Positions 40,987 through 51,688 of a DNA stretch of 64,000 nucleotides are shown here, in pieces (within the stretch, counting starts at the first letter, position 1; every line of letters starts with the position of its first letter). The translations under genes were made by a program, and so were the position numbers. A model generated the notes under the pieces. That model saw nothing but the letters and a program-made list of their open reading frames with translations. It ran no database searches and was not told the DNA's origin. This DNA is from Plantago ovata. Its lineage: Eukaryota; Streptophyta; Magnoliopsida; Lamiales; Plantaginaceae. The DNA is taken from the NCBI GenBank assembly GCA_028274465.1, contig CM051456.1:97865050-97929049 (forward strand), written 5' to 3'.

Positions 40987-41702
40987 TTATGAATCAGACG
41001 AATGGCTTGAGTAACTAGCTTCTGGGTCGTATCCCCATTCCTCAGGGACAAAGGTAGGATCTATACGATCAACCTCCGACAAAGGCTGTAAGAAGTCACC
41101 AATGCGAAAGTTAGGCTGACTTGATGCAATCCGAAGGTGGTCAAATTCGGTGTTCTCAAATGCTTCCTTTAGATGGTTGTAACGTTTCTCGAACTTGTGC
41201 AAGTATTGCGCAACAAATGGAAACATCTGCATAGCATTAATGGTGCTTAAGTTATTAGTAAAAGTAGTAAACTATTTGGATCCGGGTGTGCTAATTATTT
41301 ATTCGAAAAATTGTTTGGTTTCCACTATGTCTACATATTAGGAGGTACCTCGTATATTCCTAGGTGCAACACCGTGGGCACGTAAATGGAACGATCTCTT
41401 TCGTATATCTCAACTCCAGGTAGTAAACTCATGTAAGACCATGCCGTGAACCGCATCACGAGAATGTTGAATTTGCTTAGGACAAAGTTCTTGCTGAAGC
41501 ACTGGCCTGGGTAATGATCGTGCAATTGTTTAGTCCATAAGCCCAGTAGGCTAAGCTCAATTTTAGCTCTCATAATGGGGTCGCTGTAAGATGGATTTAT
41601 GTAACTGAGAAGCGTTAAATCGTGGTTGGAAGACCACGTCACATCGGGGGGGGGGGGAACGCAACGCGATCCACAACAAAATGTCTTATTAGGAATGTCC
41701 AT
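40987..41702 (-). CDS. X gene P3, paralogue of P4
   Basis: Exons 41,702-41,349 and 41,226-40,987, phase 0 (donor GTACCTCC, acceptor ATGCAG). About 197 residues. Shared with P4: FTAWSYMSLLPGVEI against YNAWAWVTRLPGVEL, IYVPTVLHLGI against LYIPRVLFPGI, then MFPFVAQYLHKFE against MWPVARQYLSAIE, and GDFLQP...RIDPTF against GDFFQP...LIDPSF. A run of 12 C (element strand, 41,647-41,658) codes for PPPP and could hide a frameshift. The ATG at 41,702 is chosen because the frame upstream looks non-coding. Function unknown. Confidence 0.55.
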
Positions 41703-41904
41703 AACTTCAACTCTGCAGATGTTGACACACTTTAATACAAGTACATAAGCTGGAGGAATTACAAAATACATGGAGATACTTAGGTGATTTGACCACATTG
41801 TCAATGACAGACACATATTCCAAACAGTTGAGGAACATGACATTTATTTGAATTGTAGAATAGATAAACTTTTTTTCCATGGCACAAACGCATTCCATTG
41901 AGGC

Positions 41905-42418
41905 TTACTCATCTTCCCCAAACATGTCGACCAAGGTGTTCCAGCCGGTTATTTCAACATCAAGCATGGCAGCATCGTCCCCCCTATCTGTTGTAAATTA
42001 AAAGTTATTCAAGCATGACGTCTAGAAGTTGTTTAAGTTTGTTGTTCAATATATTACGTTACGGATGTGAGGAACTTACCGCGCGGATTTGGATCTCATA
42101 GAAACGAGGGCCTTCAAGTCGGCCAGTTGCTGGATTCAGGTGGTACTGTGGGTAATTGGCGAGCACACGTCTTATGCCCCAGTAAACAGCCTCAATCGTG
42201 CTAAGCTTAATCTTAAACTGCATAAGAGTTACCCCTAAGGCCCTTCCCATGTGCATATAGTACGAGTGATTTAGGGATTGAACGATGCTTCTCCATGTAG
42301 GGGCATCAAATTCTTCCCCCTCTAGGAGTCCCAGGGTGGCGTGGTTATGGCCACATATTTCAATGAACTTGGTTGTTTCCCAATCCCCCCAAGCGGCTTC
42401 GATGTTGAACAAGGCCAT
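41905..42418 (-). CDS. X gene P2, Myb/SANT-like domain candidate
   Basis: Exon 1 is 42,418-42,080 (113 codons: MALFNIEAAWGDWETTKFIE...). The pattern W-x2-E-T-x2-F-I-E-I-C, an E-G-x2-F-x4-W-x2-I block and a Q-x-K-I-K-L-x-T-I-x3-Y block follow the layout of plant Myb/SANT-like domains (PF12776 type). A strong donor (GCG|GTAAGT) ends it. A downstream frame (41,987-41,905) after CAACAG encodes DDAAMLDVEITGWNTLVDMF and a stop, but joins out of phase by one base, so the second exon is tentative or the gene is broken. Likely role is DNA binding in the nucleus. Confidence 0.5.
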
Positions 42419-42612
42419 AGCTTCTGTGTCGTTTTGAAAGAAAATTACATGGATTGTTACAAGTAATGTGGCTTATGAATTTATAATCTTATTCAAAATG
42501 TAGTTAAATATTATCATAATTATCTTAAACTAGAATATGCGCATTCGACTTTGTTTTAACGGACCTCAAACCACCCCCCCCCCCAACCAAGGTATCAACG
42601 ACACGATTATTT

Positions 42613-43614
42613 CTAATGCATGCCATACCAAGCAATTCTAGTTTCGTCATTGTACCCCAACCAAACCCATGCCTCATCTGGATTTTTTAAAAGATACTCA
42701 TTCCCATCGATGAAACTACCGATCAAATGCGGCGGTATGAATTCCTGCATACGACTGAACTCATTTGCCAACAACTGTCGCAAATTTCGGGTCGCTTCCC
42801 TCTGCTCATGCGCAGTGTCAATGTACCCCTGGATAGGCGCGAAAATATCCTGCGATGGGGATTCAGGATCTTCAGCAACAACTTTCTTCCCCTTCTTTGA
42901 ACGACCGCTTGCGGCTTTGCTACTGCTAGCTCCAGATCGAGCTGCATCGGCAATGTCCTTCTCATCCATGGCGGCATCGGCTTCGTCATCGTAACTCGCC
43001 CCGGTATATGTAGCAAAATTTCCAATTGCCATTGAAGGCACAAACATCTCGGCAAACATCTCTTTCCATTGGAAGCCTAACGCACTGTCGTACTCGTCCC
43101 CTTCAGTCTCGGTTTCCTGAAACTGGACGTAGTCGTTGGATTCGAATTCAGTAATGCTTTGTTACTTTAAAAAATATATTATGGTTTGTGCCTTTTATAC
43201 TTAGTATATTTTTAAATTAGAAATTATCAACCTCACTCTGGAAATGTTCGGGTGGCTCCACTCCGCCTTCCGGGTTTGCGCCCCAGCCTGTTTGTTTCTG
43301 CGTGTACTGGATGTACTTTCTGTAATCCTCCTTAAGCCTCTTCAACTTCCCCTGCACTTTTTTTACTGGGAAATCTTTACCCGTAACCCTGGTCATCTCC
43401 TTTGCAATCTTAGTCCAACCAGGAGCACTAAAAGTCTTGCCCCCCACTTCTCACCCCGCTTGAACATGTCATACATTATTGTGATAAATTTTCCAACGTT
43501 CTCCTCTGTCCACCCCGTACTTTCGCCACGGGACTTCTGTATATTCTTAACAAAGTCACCTGCCTTCTTCCCACGGCGTTTATCACCACGGTCGGATGCT
43601 CCTTCCGAATCCAT
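42613..43614 (-). pseudogene. X gene P1, Myb/SANT-like domain protein, one-base frameshift
   Basis: Exon 1 from 43,614 (MDSEGASDRGDKRRGKKAGD) contains a clear Myb/SANT-like domain: GWTEENVGKFITIMYDMFKR, then GKTFSAPGWTKIAKEM, KKVQGKLKRLKEDYRKY and TGWGANPEGG. The two halves are in different frames: a G6 run near 43,440 would need one more G. Donor A|GTGAGG at 43,236-43,235; exon 2 from about 43,156 (EFESNDYVQFQETETEGDEY) to the stop at 42,613 has a serine/lysine-rich nuclear-localisation-like stretch (SGRSKKGKKV) and ends PPHLIGSFIDGNEYLLKNPD, AWVWLGYNDETRIAWYG, a C-terminus I recall from plant Myb/SANT-like (L10-interacting MYB-like) proteins. Probably a DNA-binding protein; the frameshift may be real or an assembly error in the homopolymer. 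Confidence 0.7.
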
Positions 43615-44656
43615 CTACACGTTTAACCCAACTACATTGTGAATCTTATTGCGTTTACATGTCATTCATTTGTTATGATTTCTTTGCAATTTTTATCAAT
43701 ATTCGTACATGTGGTATTCATATACTATTTATTTAGGATTACCTTGACCGGATTAAAGGAAAATTTCTATTCTAGATGTTGTTCAACCTAGATTCGTATA
43801 TGTCTTCATCATTTGCTATACTTAATAATTTAAGTACTTTAACAATTTCGACTTTATGCGTACAAGGTGCAACAATGTGTATATTTTAGTAAGTTGTAGT
43901 TAATAAGGAGACCAAAGAAGTACCAAGCAACTATCCCGATAATCAAAGTATCACAAAAATGACTATGAAAACTAAACAACGTTAATGTTGTTTCATGAGC
44001 AAACGTGTGTCGAAGTTTATATACGAGGCGAAATCCGTAAATGATAACAACAGAAAGAATTAAACCAAGTAGTTTGATGACTACAATGAATACATAATTG
44101 ATAATTAAAACTTATATAGAAAAAAAAAAAAAAAAGGGTCTACTGCATCACTAATGAAAGCCAAAAAAAATTGTTAAGTTTTGTTAATGCCATCCTCAAG
44201 ATCGCAAGAGAACCGCCTACCATGCATTCGGTATTATAACGATAAACCCAAACTGCCTTCCATTCATATTTTATTATTTCTTTGATTATGTATGCATGAT
44301 GTAGGCTATGCAATGGCATGGAATTCGATCATATAAGAAAGCATGTCAACCTTATTCAAATATGCTTGTGTAAGTGAGTAAAGAAGCCTAACCATGCATC
44401 ACTTTAGTGTTATAATGCTACTCGTTCATGATAAACTTAACAAATATAAACATATGCCAACAACAATGAAATAAAAATAAATTAAGGGTAGAAATATAAT
44501 CAACAAAAGTAATGCAATTTAAAGTTAGTGAAAAGTGCACCTTCACTTCAAAGCAAATGGACTTGGGGCTCGGGTGGCTAAATTAGGTAGTAAGGGGAGT
44601 AGAGTGCTCTTTGTTATGTGAAGAAGGTTGTAGGAAATGGAATGGGATATATGCAC
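43615..44656 (-). other. X gene leader
   Basis: About 1 kb between the TATA box and the P1 start codon, AT-rich and non-coding, presumably containing a leader intron. The Y elements have the same distance (1,033-1,035 bases) and share AAGGTGCAC early in the leader. Confidence 0.5.
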
Positions 44657-44664
44657 ATTTATAG
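44657..44664 (-). promoter_or_regulatory. X promoter TATA box
   Basis: On the minus strand TTACTATAAATGTGCAT; the same string is at 50,222-50,238 and 55,327-55,343 (one change) in the Y elements. Confidence 0.7.
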
Positions 44665-46132
44665 TAAGAAAAGATACATGTACACAGTGATGTCCTACTT
44701 TAAGGGTAAGGGACAAATATGTTAGTACATAAAAGTTTCAAAGTTGTGATGATGGATGGGTAATGGGAAACAAGAATGACATGCATAGTGTAGCAAGTTG
44801 AGGAGTCATTACTCATTCACAAAAGCCTGATGTAACATTTCTTTTAGAAAAATTGGATTGTAATGGCAATTATACTAATGAATAGTCCATGCCACATGCC
44901 ACAACCCTACCACAAGCTAAAGGAAAGGCTGCCACCCCTCCACCAAACACGACAAAACGGTCTTTCATGAATAGAGAATGCAACTTGGCTAAGATTTTCA
45001 GATTTTCAGCATGTATCACGAGGCACCAAATACAAAGCATGCAAACCAAACAGCAAAAGTAGCAAAACAATCCAAACATCACATAAGAGAATCCAAAGTT
45101 GGATCAGATTTTTATCAATGAAACTCAGAATTGGATGATCGAACTAAAATAACAAAGGCGTCCGCCATGGCTGCGTTAGTAAACGCCTCACCAAGATACG
45201 GGGTAGCTCATTTCATAATAGTACGATACAACCGTCGTGTGGAAATGCATGCAATCATCACCGCCAACGTTCCTATTTCCTACTACAATAATGCAACACG
45301 ACATGATAATGCATGCATATGTTATAATTTTTTCATTTTAATAAACGGCAGTTTGGGTCTATGTTAAAACCGGGCACATCATACCGAAGAAGGCCGCAAC
45401 GCCATGGCTGCTCAACCGGAACGAATGTCGAGCCACGCCAAGATACGCCACGCATATACCCCTGCTGTTTGATCAATCCAATGCACCTTTTATGAGTGTT
45501 ACAATTTCAACAATAAAGCCATACCATAAGTTCAAAAAATCAAACCAAGGCAATCAGTCCATCACCTTTAATATAATGTGCCAAACTGTGGTTGAACGAG
45601 TTGCCTAGGAAGAAGCTCCGACAACTCCATAAACCTCCATCACCCGTCTCTCTCTCTAGCCTCCTCATTCCTCATTTATGAAATTACAAGTTGGAATAAG
45701 TTAAGCAATCTAAGCCAAACATATGACAAATATTAAACAAGTTAATAGGCAATACTCAAACAGAATCAACAGCGTTAGCAGAAAAATTGTAACCAAAAAT
45801 TCTTCCCCAACCAAAGGTACTTCCCTAATGAAATTTAATATCCACCAAACCAAACAAAGTGTTATACCTGCACTGACTAATTGTCAAGCTAAAAAAATTC
45901 AAATACATTTAATGTTTCAGCAATTGAAATCCCATCACTTTAAATCAAGTCGTAGATAAATCAAGAGCCGAAAAATTCAAGACAGAAAAAAGCAATAGTC
46001 GAAATCTGAAGTCGCAGATAAACCAATAGTCCAAATCTCAAGTCGCAGATAAGTCAAGAACAGAAAAATTCATCCACGGCTTAAATTAAATTTCTACAGA
46101 ACACTAAATCATGGAAAAAAAATCAACTTCGA
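44665..46132 (-). other. X 5' leader region with GTATCTTGGCG/GCCATGGCG modules
   Basis: Non-coding, inversely matching Y 47,965-49,260. It contains two copies of a module (CGTATCTTGGCG followed 20-40 bases later by CAGCCATGGCG, element strand) near 45,420-45,380 and 45,200-45,160. Several short open frames here have no support. Confidence 0.6.
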
Positions 46133-46576
46133 TCAATCAAAAGCTAGAGCATTAAAAAGGAGAATAAACGTACCGGTGAAGGAACCCGAAAAATCTCTAG
46201 TCCACCACAAAATTATTGACAAAAACGAAGCCAGTCGAGACCCAACAACACCGACTTTGGAAAATAACAAAATACCAAAGCCGAGTTCACACCCAAACTC
46301 CATTTTCGTCACCGTACTTCCATGTATCCACCACGGGTCGGAAATGGCCTCTCCAAGGTAGACAAACGCACCGCCGGAAAGCTCCACGCGCCGACCATCG
46401 ATTTGGAAAGTCAACCGTTTTGAGATTTGGTTCCGATAGGATTGTAGATCGGAACGAGGGGAGTGTAATGGTGTGTTTGGTTTCTTCGTGGGTGGACTAA
46501 CGGCGGAGATTTGGCCGGATTTAATTTCCGGTGGCCATGGATAAGTCGGTGAAGATGAGAGAAGGGAGAGAGACAA
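46133..46576 (-). CDS. X head exon
   Basis: An open frame shared with 47,377-47,964 and 52,563-53,018. The conserved part reads RVELSGGAFVYLGEA, DPWWIHGSTVTKMEFG, then a hydrophobic segment (FGILLFSKVGVVGSRLASFL, SIILWW) that would span a membrane, and WTRDFSGSFTG followed by a GGTACGTTT donor-like site. It resembles the first exon of a membrane protein gene that the element family carries, possibly captured from the host. The proper start is unclear; the serine/proline-rich N-terminal part overlaps the terminal repeat region. I do not recognise the family. Confidence 0.45.
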   Translation of the reverse strand: MSLSLLSSSPTYPWPPEIKSGQISAVSPPTKKPNTPLHSPRSDLQSYRNQISKRLTFQIDGRRVELSGGAFVYLGEAISDPWWIHGSTVTKMEFGCELGFGILLFSKVGVVGSRLASFLSIILWWTRDFSGSFTGTFILLFNALAFD

Positions 46577-46614
46577 GAGACTGAAATGGCAGGCTAGAGA
46601 GAGAAAGAAGTTTT

Positions 46615-46738
46615 GGAAATGGGTAATAGTAACTCGGGTTGTGGCTTTTGTTAATTAACAAAAGCTAGCTTAAACCCAAGTACTCCAACATTTTGAAATA
46701 ACAAAATACCAAAGGCTAGTTCAAACCCAAACAGCCTG
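46615..46738. repeat. X 5' terminal inverted repeat
   Basis: It contains TTTTGTTAATTAACAAAAGC (a palindrome) and ends CAAACCCAAACAGCCTG. It corresponds to Y 47,300-47,425 in inverse orientation. Confidence 0.85.
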
Positions 46739-47296
46739 GTTGATTTCGAATTACCTAGTGACATAACTATTTGTGATTCCCCTAACATGGTAGACACAAT
46801 AGTTACATGTCCTTCAATTCTTGATCTTGTTGGTGATGGAAACCCCTAGTGTGCTATATATAATGCATCAAGACTCAACACAAACAAATTAGAGATTGGA
46901 ATTCAGCGGATCAAAGCTTCCTCTTTAACCGGAATGTTACCCACCGCAGTTGGTTCTCGGAAGACTCCAACATGTCAAGCACGAAGACTTTGAATTCCTT
47001 TATTTTATTGCAGAGACTCGCGTTGAATATTATTCTAGTATCTTAGGTCAAGGATCTATTTCATTTGATTAAGAAATCTTCGGCCTTTCCTAGTTATTCG
47101 ATTTGGCCCTTTCTTTATATAAATGATTGTTAGATCATGGTTTCCACCACTCGATGGTTTGTCCTGAAATTAGTTCTTGATGAGGTCTTCAAGGAAAAAA
47201 TGCACCTCATAATCAGGGCCTCCTTTAGCCCTCTTGCTAGATCCCATCCTAAGTAGAAAGAAGGCAAACAGTTTGTGTACTTCCCAGATAAGATGC
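46739..47296 (+). other. Target-site DNA between X and Y
   Basis: About 560 bases of older sequence. If X and one GTT are removed, LNDEEV (from 39,126) joins in frame to DFELPSDITICDSPNMVDTI and continues to a TAG at 46,847-46,849, about 45 codons in all. A second short open stretch (VLKLVLDEVFKEKMHLIIRA) lies at about 47,160-47,220. These may be remains of a host or element gene; no family recognised. Confidence 0.45.
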
Positions 47297-47299
47297 AAT

Positions 47300-49405
47300 C
47301 AGGCTGTTTGGGTTTAAACTAGCCTTTGGTATTTTGTTATTTTGAAAAACCCGAGTACTTGGGTTTAAACTAGCTTTTGTTAATTAACAAAAGCCACAAC
47401 CCGAGTTACTATTACCCATTTCCAAAACTTCTTTCTCTCTCTAGCCTGCCATTTCAGTCTCTTGTCTCTCTCCTTCTCTCATCTTCATCGACTTATCCAT
47501 GTCCACCGGAAAAGAAATCCGGCCAAATCTCCGCCGTTAGTCCACCCACGACGAAACCAAACACACCATTAGATTCCCCTCGTCCCGATCTACAATCCTA
47601 CCGGGACCAAATCTCAAAAGGGTTGACTTCCCAAATTGATGGTCGGCGCGTGGAGCTTTCCGGCGGCGCGTTCTTCTACCTTGGAGAGGCCATGACCGAC
47701 CCGTGGTGGACACATGGAAGTACGGTGACGAAAATGGAGTTTGGGTTTAAACTCGCCTTTGGTATTTTGTTATTTTCGATAGTCGGTGTTCTTGGGTCTC
47801 GATTGGCTTCGTTTTTGTCAATAATTTTGTGGTGGACTAGAGATTTTCCCGGCTCCTTCACCGGTACGTTTATTCTCCTTTTTAATGCTATAGCTTTTGA
47901 TTGTTCGAAGTTGAATTTTTTATTCCGAGATTTAGTGTTCTGTAGAAATTTAAACCGTGGATAGATTTATTCTGCTCTTGACTTATCTGCGACTTGAGAT
48001 TTGGACTATTGGTTTATCTGCGACTTGAGATTTGGACTATTGCTTATTTCTTCTCTTGATTTTTTCGGCTCTTGAATTATCTGCGACTTCATTTAAACTG
48101 GGATTTGAATTGCTGAAACATTAAATGTACTTGAATTTGTTGAGCTTGACAATTAGTCACTGCAGGTATAACACTTTATTTGGTTTGGTGGATATTAAAT
48201 TTCATTAGGAAAGTACCTTTGATTGGGGAAGTATTTTTGGTTACAATTGTTCTGCTCACGCTGTTGATTCTGTTTGAGTATTGCCTATTAACTTGTTTAA
48301 ATTTGTCATATGTTTGGCTTCGATTGATTAACTAATTCCAACTTGTAATTTGATAAATGAGGAATGAGGAGGCTAGAGAGAGAGACGGGTGATGGAGGTT
48401 TATGGAGTTGCCGGAGCTTCTTCCTAGGCAACTCGTTCAACCACAGTTTGGCACATTATATTAAAGGTGATGGACTGATTGCCTTGATTTGATTTTTTAA
48501 ACTTATGGTTTGGCTTTATTGTACAAATTGTAACACTCATAAAAGGTGCATTGGATTGATCAAACAGCAGGGGTATATGCGTGGCGTATCTTGGCGTGGG
48601 TCGACAATCGTTCCGGTTGAGCAGCCATGGCGTTGCGGCCTTCTTCGGTATGATGTGCCCGGTTTTAACATAGACCCAAACTGTCGGTTATAAAAATTAA
48701 AAAATTATTACATATGCATGCATTATCATGTCGTGCTGCCTTATTATAGTAGGAAATAGGAACGTTGGCGGTGATGATTGCATGCATTTCCAAACGACGG
48801 CTTTATCGTACTATTATGAAATGAGCTACCCCGTATCTTGGCGAGGCGTTTACTAACGCAGCCATGGCGGACGCCTTTGTTATTTTAGTTCGATCATCCA
48901 ATTCTGAGTTTCATTGATAAAAATCTGAGCCAACTTTGGATTCTATTATGTTATGTTTGGATTGTTTTTCTACTTTTGCTGTTTGGTTTGCATGCTTTGT
49001 ATTTGGTGCCTTGTGATACATGCTGAAAATCTGAAAATCTGAGCCAACTTGCATTCTCTGTTCATGAATGACCGCTTTGTCATGTTTGGTGGAGGGGTGG
49101 CAGCCTTTTCTTTAGTTTGTGGTAGAGTTGTGGCATGTGACATGGACTATTCATTAGTATAATTGCCATTACAAGACAATTGTTTAAAAATAAAGTTACA
49201 TCATGCTTTTGTGAATGAGTAATGACTCCTCAAGTTGCTACACTATGCATGTCATTCTTGTTTCCCATTACAAGACTATTTGGAAATGGGTAATAGTAAC
49301 TCGGGTTGTGGCTTTTGTTAATTAACAAAATCTAGTTTAAACCCAAGTACTCGGGTTTTTCAAAATAACAAAATACCAAAGGCTATTTCAAACCCAAACA
49401 GCCTG
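47300..49405. repeat. Inner TIR-bounded unit of YA
   Basis: The first about 128 bases (CAGGCTGTTTGGG..., TTGTTAATTAACAAAAGCC, TTACTATTACCCATTTCC) recur inverted at 49,262-49,405, so 47,300-49,405 looks like a 2.1 kb element in its own right, nested in or forming part of YA. Its right flank repeats AAACAGCCTG. YB has the same right TIR at about 54,367-54,490. Confidence 0.75.
47377..47964 (+). CDS. YA head exon
   Basis: The longest version (195 codons) of the shared head frame; its first codons overlap the terminal repeat, so a start further in is more likely. Landmarks: DLQSYRDQISKGLTSQIDGR, RVELSGGAFFYLGEA, DPWWTHGSTVTKMEFG, hydrophobic FGILLFSIVGVLGSRLASFL and WTRDFPGSFTG, then the donor-like GGTACGTTT at about 47,862. 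All three copies stay open across the conserved 80 residues. Membrane protein fragment of unknown family. Confidence 0.45.
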   Translation: MLINKSHNPSYYYPFPKLLSLSSLPFQSLVSLLLSSSSTYPCPPEKKSGQISAVSPPTTKPNTPLDSPRPDLQSYRDQISKGLTSQIDGRRVELSGGAFFYLGEAMTDPWWTHGSTVTKMEFGFKLAFGILLFSIVGVLGSRLASFLSIILWWTRDFPGSFTGTFILLFNAIAFDCSKLNFLFRDLVFCRNLNRG

Positions 49406-50223
49406 AAACAGCCTGCTGATGTCTGCTTTTATTTATTGTGGACACTGATTAGGCCAGAGAGGGAGTTGTGGAGTTGCCGGAATGTCTTCCTTGGCAGCTC
49501 TTGAACCACATTACGGCACATTGTACTCAAAGGTGATGGACTCGTGACAATGCTCTCAGTTTTAGTGCATGGCAGTATTTCATTTGGATGCTTATACTAT
49601 TGGTACCTCTCTTGCATGTGATTAACAGTGTTATATCAGCGTCGTATCTTGGCGTGGCTCAACTGTCATTCCAGTCGAGCAGCCATGGCGTTGCTGCCTT
49701 TGCACGGTATGATGTGTTCGGTTTTAACAAAAGCAGACCCAAACAGGCTAGTGAGAAAAGGTTTAACATATGCATGCATTATAATATGCATTATCATGTC
49801 ATTTTGCATTATTGTAGTGGGAAAATGGAACGTTGGCGATGATGATTGCATGCATGGGTTATAAACGACGGTTGAGTAGTACAATTAGCATATGAGCTAC
49901 ACCGTATCTTGGCGAGGCGATTTCTATCGCAGCCATGGCGGATGCCTTTGTTAGTTTTGTACAGCCATCCATTTCTGAGTTTTATTGATAAAAATCTGAG
50001 CCAACTTGCATGTCATTTGTCATTACATACAAATTTTTCAAAAATATTTACTTCATTTACTTCATTGGAAATGACTACTCATGTTGGGACATGAGTGCCT
50101 ATTGTCATTCATGTTTCCCAACATCAAACCATTATCACACTTTTGACCAAATTTTTAATTCCCATTTTGGCACTTAGCTTCAAATAGGGACACAAGTACA
50201 ACTTCCAAAGCATCCCTTCCTTA
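47965..50223 (+). other. YA leader with duplicated modules
   Basis: Non-coding. Segments 48,380-49,000 and 49,450-50,010 are diverged direct repeats, each with two CGTATCTTGGCG...GCCATGGCG modules (48,584-48,631, 48,831-48,870, 49,643-49,690 and 49,903-49,940). Short open frames here are not supported. Confidence 0.6.
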
Positions 50224-50231
50224 CTATAAAT
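50224..50231 (+). promoter_or_regulatory. YA promoter TATA box
   Basis: CTATAAATGTGCAT, followed by a C/T/A-rich start region; equivalent to X 44,657-44,664. Confidence 0.65.
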
Positions 50232-51258
50232 GTGCATCCTTCACTTTCATTTCCTTTCACCTCAAACACACAAGAAACACTACTTTACTACTATCCTCCC
50301 CTACCTCTTTTGCAAACAACCGACACCCCCCACTCCCACGAGAATTTTCTTTTAACGTTAAGGTGCACATTTCATTACCTTCATAGAGTAATTAGCTTCA
50401 TTACATGCATTTGAGTTGCTACATGTACTTGGTGCTTTATTACATGTCTGTAGTTACATGCAATTGAGTAGTTATGTCTATATCGTTCTTCATCACATGT
50501 CTTTTTAATGTGTAAATTATTAGCAGTTTAGCGTTATGTTTACGAGCATCCCATCATACACTCTCATTCCAGCATATAAAAAAGCACGTAAAATGAAAGA
50601 AATTGGTTCTAGGTTGTTTGGGTTTACTATTCTTAAACCGGCTACATTATATTCTGCTATGCTTCCGTTCTCATGCACTGAAGGAAATCAATGGATACAC
50701 TCGAAAGCTGCCACTGTTTGCTCCTTATATACCAATTTGGAGAATTTAATTTTATTTTTTTTGTTGTTAAGGAAACCATTACTGCCCTTAAACATGTACT
50801 TGCTATTAATATTATTTTGTATTTCTATACTTGTACGGTTATTTTACATATCGTACAATCGTTTGGTGTACTTTGTAATTGCGAACAATTCAAACTTTCT
50901 ATTATATTTGCATATGTGGATGTCTATGTAATGCGCGTAAACGTATGTAAGTTTTAAAGGTACCTTGAGAAAATCGGGACGTAAAGCTACCAAAGATAAT
51001 TCATTATCTGAGTTATATTATACAAAATGCATATCTCAAAAGGCATTTTATAATAAGACACCTCGTAGTAGGCAAACTATTTTTTTTAATTATCTCTACC
51101 CTCTGAAAATTAACAAAAAACCATTTCAACACGATCTGAGATTTATAAAAAAAATTAAAGTTTTCCGAAAAATGGATGCAGATTTGAACAGTAGAACTTA
51201 GTCATTCAAACACCATCTAATCATTATGTTGGTATGTTAATAATTCCTTGTGTAGTGA
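50232..51258 (+). other. YA gene leader
   Basis: About 1 kb of AT-rich leader between TATA and ATG. An open frame at 50,536-50,931 has a counterpart in YB (55,641-56,063), but the two differ by frameshift and are T-rich, so I do not call a gene. Confidence 0.45.
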
Positions 51259-51688
51259 ATGGCTACCGGATCATCCAGCTCTTCCAGTCGTACGCCAATT
51301 TCCTGCGACCATCATTGGACTCCTGCCACGCATAAAAGATTTATCCGCACTGTTTTAACTTTTGCTGAGCAGGGAAAGATGGTTGGTACGAGTTTTCAAT
51401 GGACTACATGGAGGGAGATTCTGGCCATAATCAAAGATGGCGTACCTGAAAATGAAAACCTTCGAGTGGCTCATCTGGTTACCAGGTACAATATTATGAA
51501 ATATGACTTTCAACGCGCTTCTGAAAAAAAAACCCACAGAGCCAAGTTGGATTGTGAAGCCGAATGGTGATTTGGTCCGCCCCGCCTACTACGATGTCAA
51601 TGAATGCCGTCGAGTTCCCGAGGAGATGATTTTCTTCAAGTTCCAGCAGATTGGAGACATGTTGACACTTTGTCGGAAATATCCATAA
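51259..51688 (+). pseudogene. YA SANT-like gene, frameshifted
   Basis: MATGSSSSSSRTPISCDHHW starts the same protein as YB 56,364-56,792. An extra base in the A/C run near 51,527-51,536 (GAAAAAAAAACCC against GGAAAAAAAACC in YB) shifts the frame after about 90 codons; the other frame carries the rest (SWIVKPNGDLVRPAYYDVNE) to 51,688. Otherwise the two copies are nearly identical. Confidence 0.7.

Larger units (their letters stand above)
39144..46738 (-). mobile_element. X: TIR element carrying four SANT-like genes
   Basis: The ends CAGGCTGTTTGGGTTTGA... (39,144) and ...CAAACCCAAACAGCCTG (46,738) are inverted repeats over about 40 bases, and GTT is duplicated (39,141-39,143 and 46,739-46,741). 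On the element strand the right end is 5': head exon, leader modules, TATA box (44,657-44,664), then genes at 43,614-42,613, 42,418-41,905, 41,702-40,987 and 40,813-40,126, and a long 3' terminal region. TGTTTGG ends, a 3-base TSD and Myb-like proteins recall PIF/Harbinger, but the TSD is not TWA and no DDE transposase is visible, so the superfamily is left open. Confidence 0.8.

Noticed and set aside
43435-43445. Treating the P1 frameshift as proof that the gene is dead
   Set aside because: It lies in a six-G run where a one-base assembly error is likely; both flanking frames are otherwise good.
45131-45959. Short open frames in the X leader
   Set aside because: Region aligns with non-coding Y leader; frames are not kept between copies.
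50536-50957. Pair of T-rich frames in the YA and YB leaders
   Set aside because: They differ by frameshift between near-identical copies and lie between TATA box and the gene; leader or intron is more likely.
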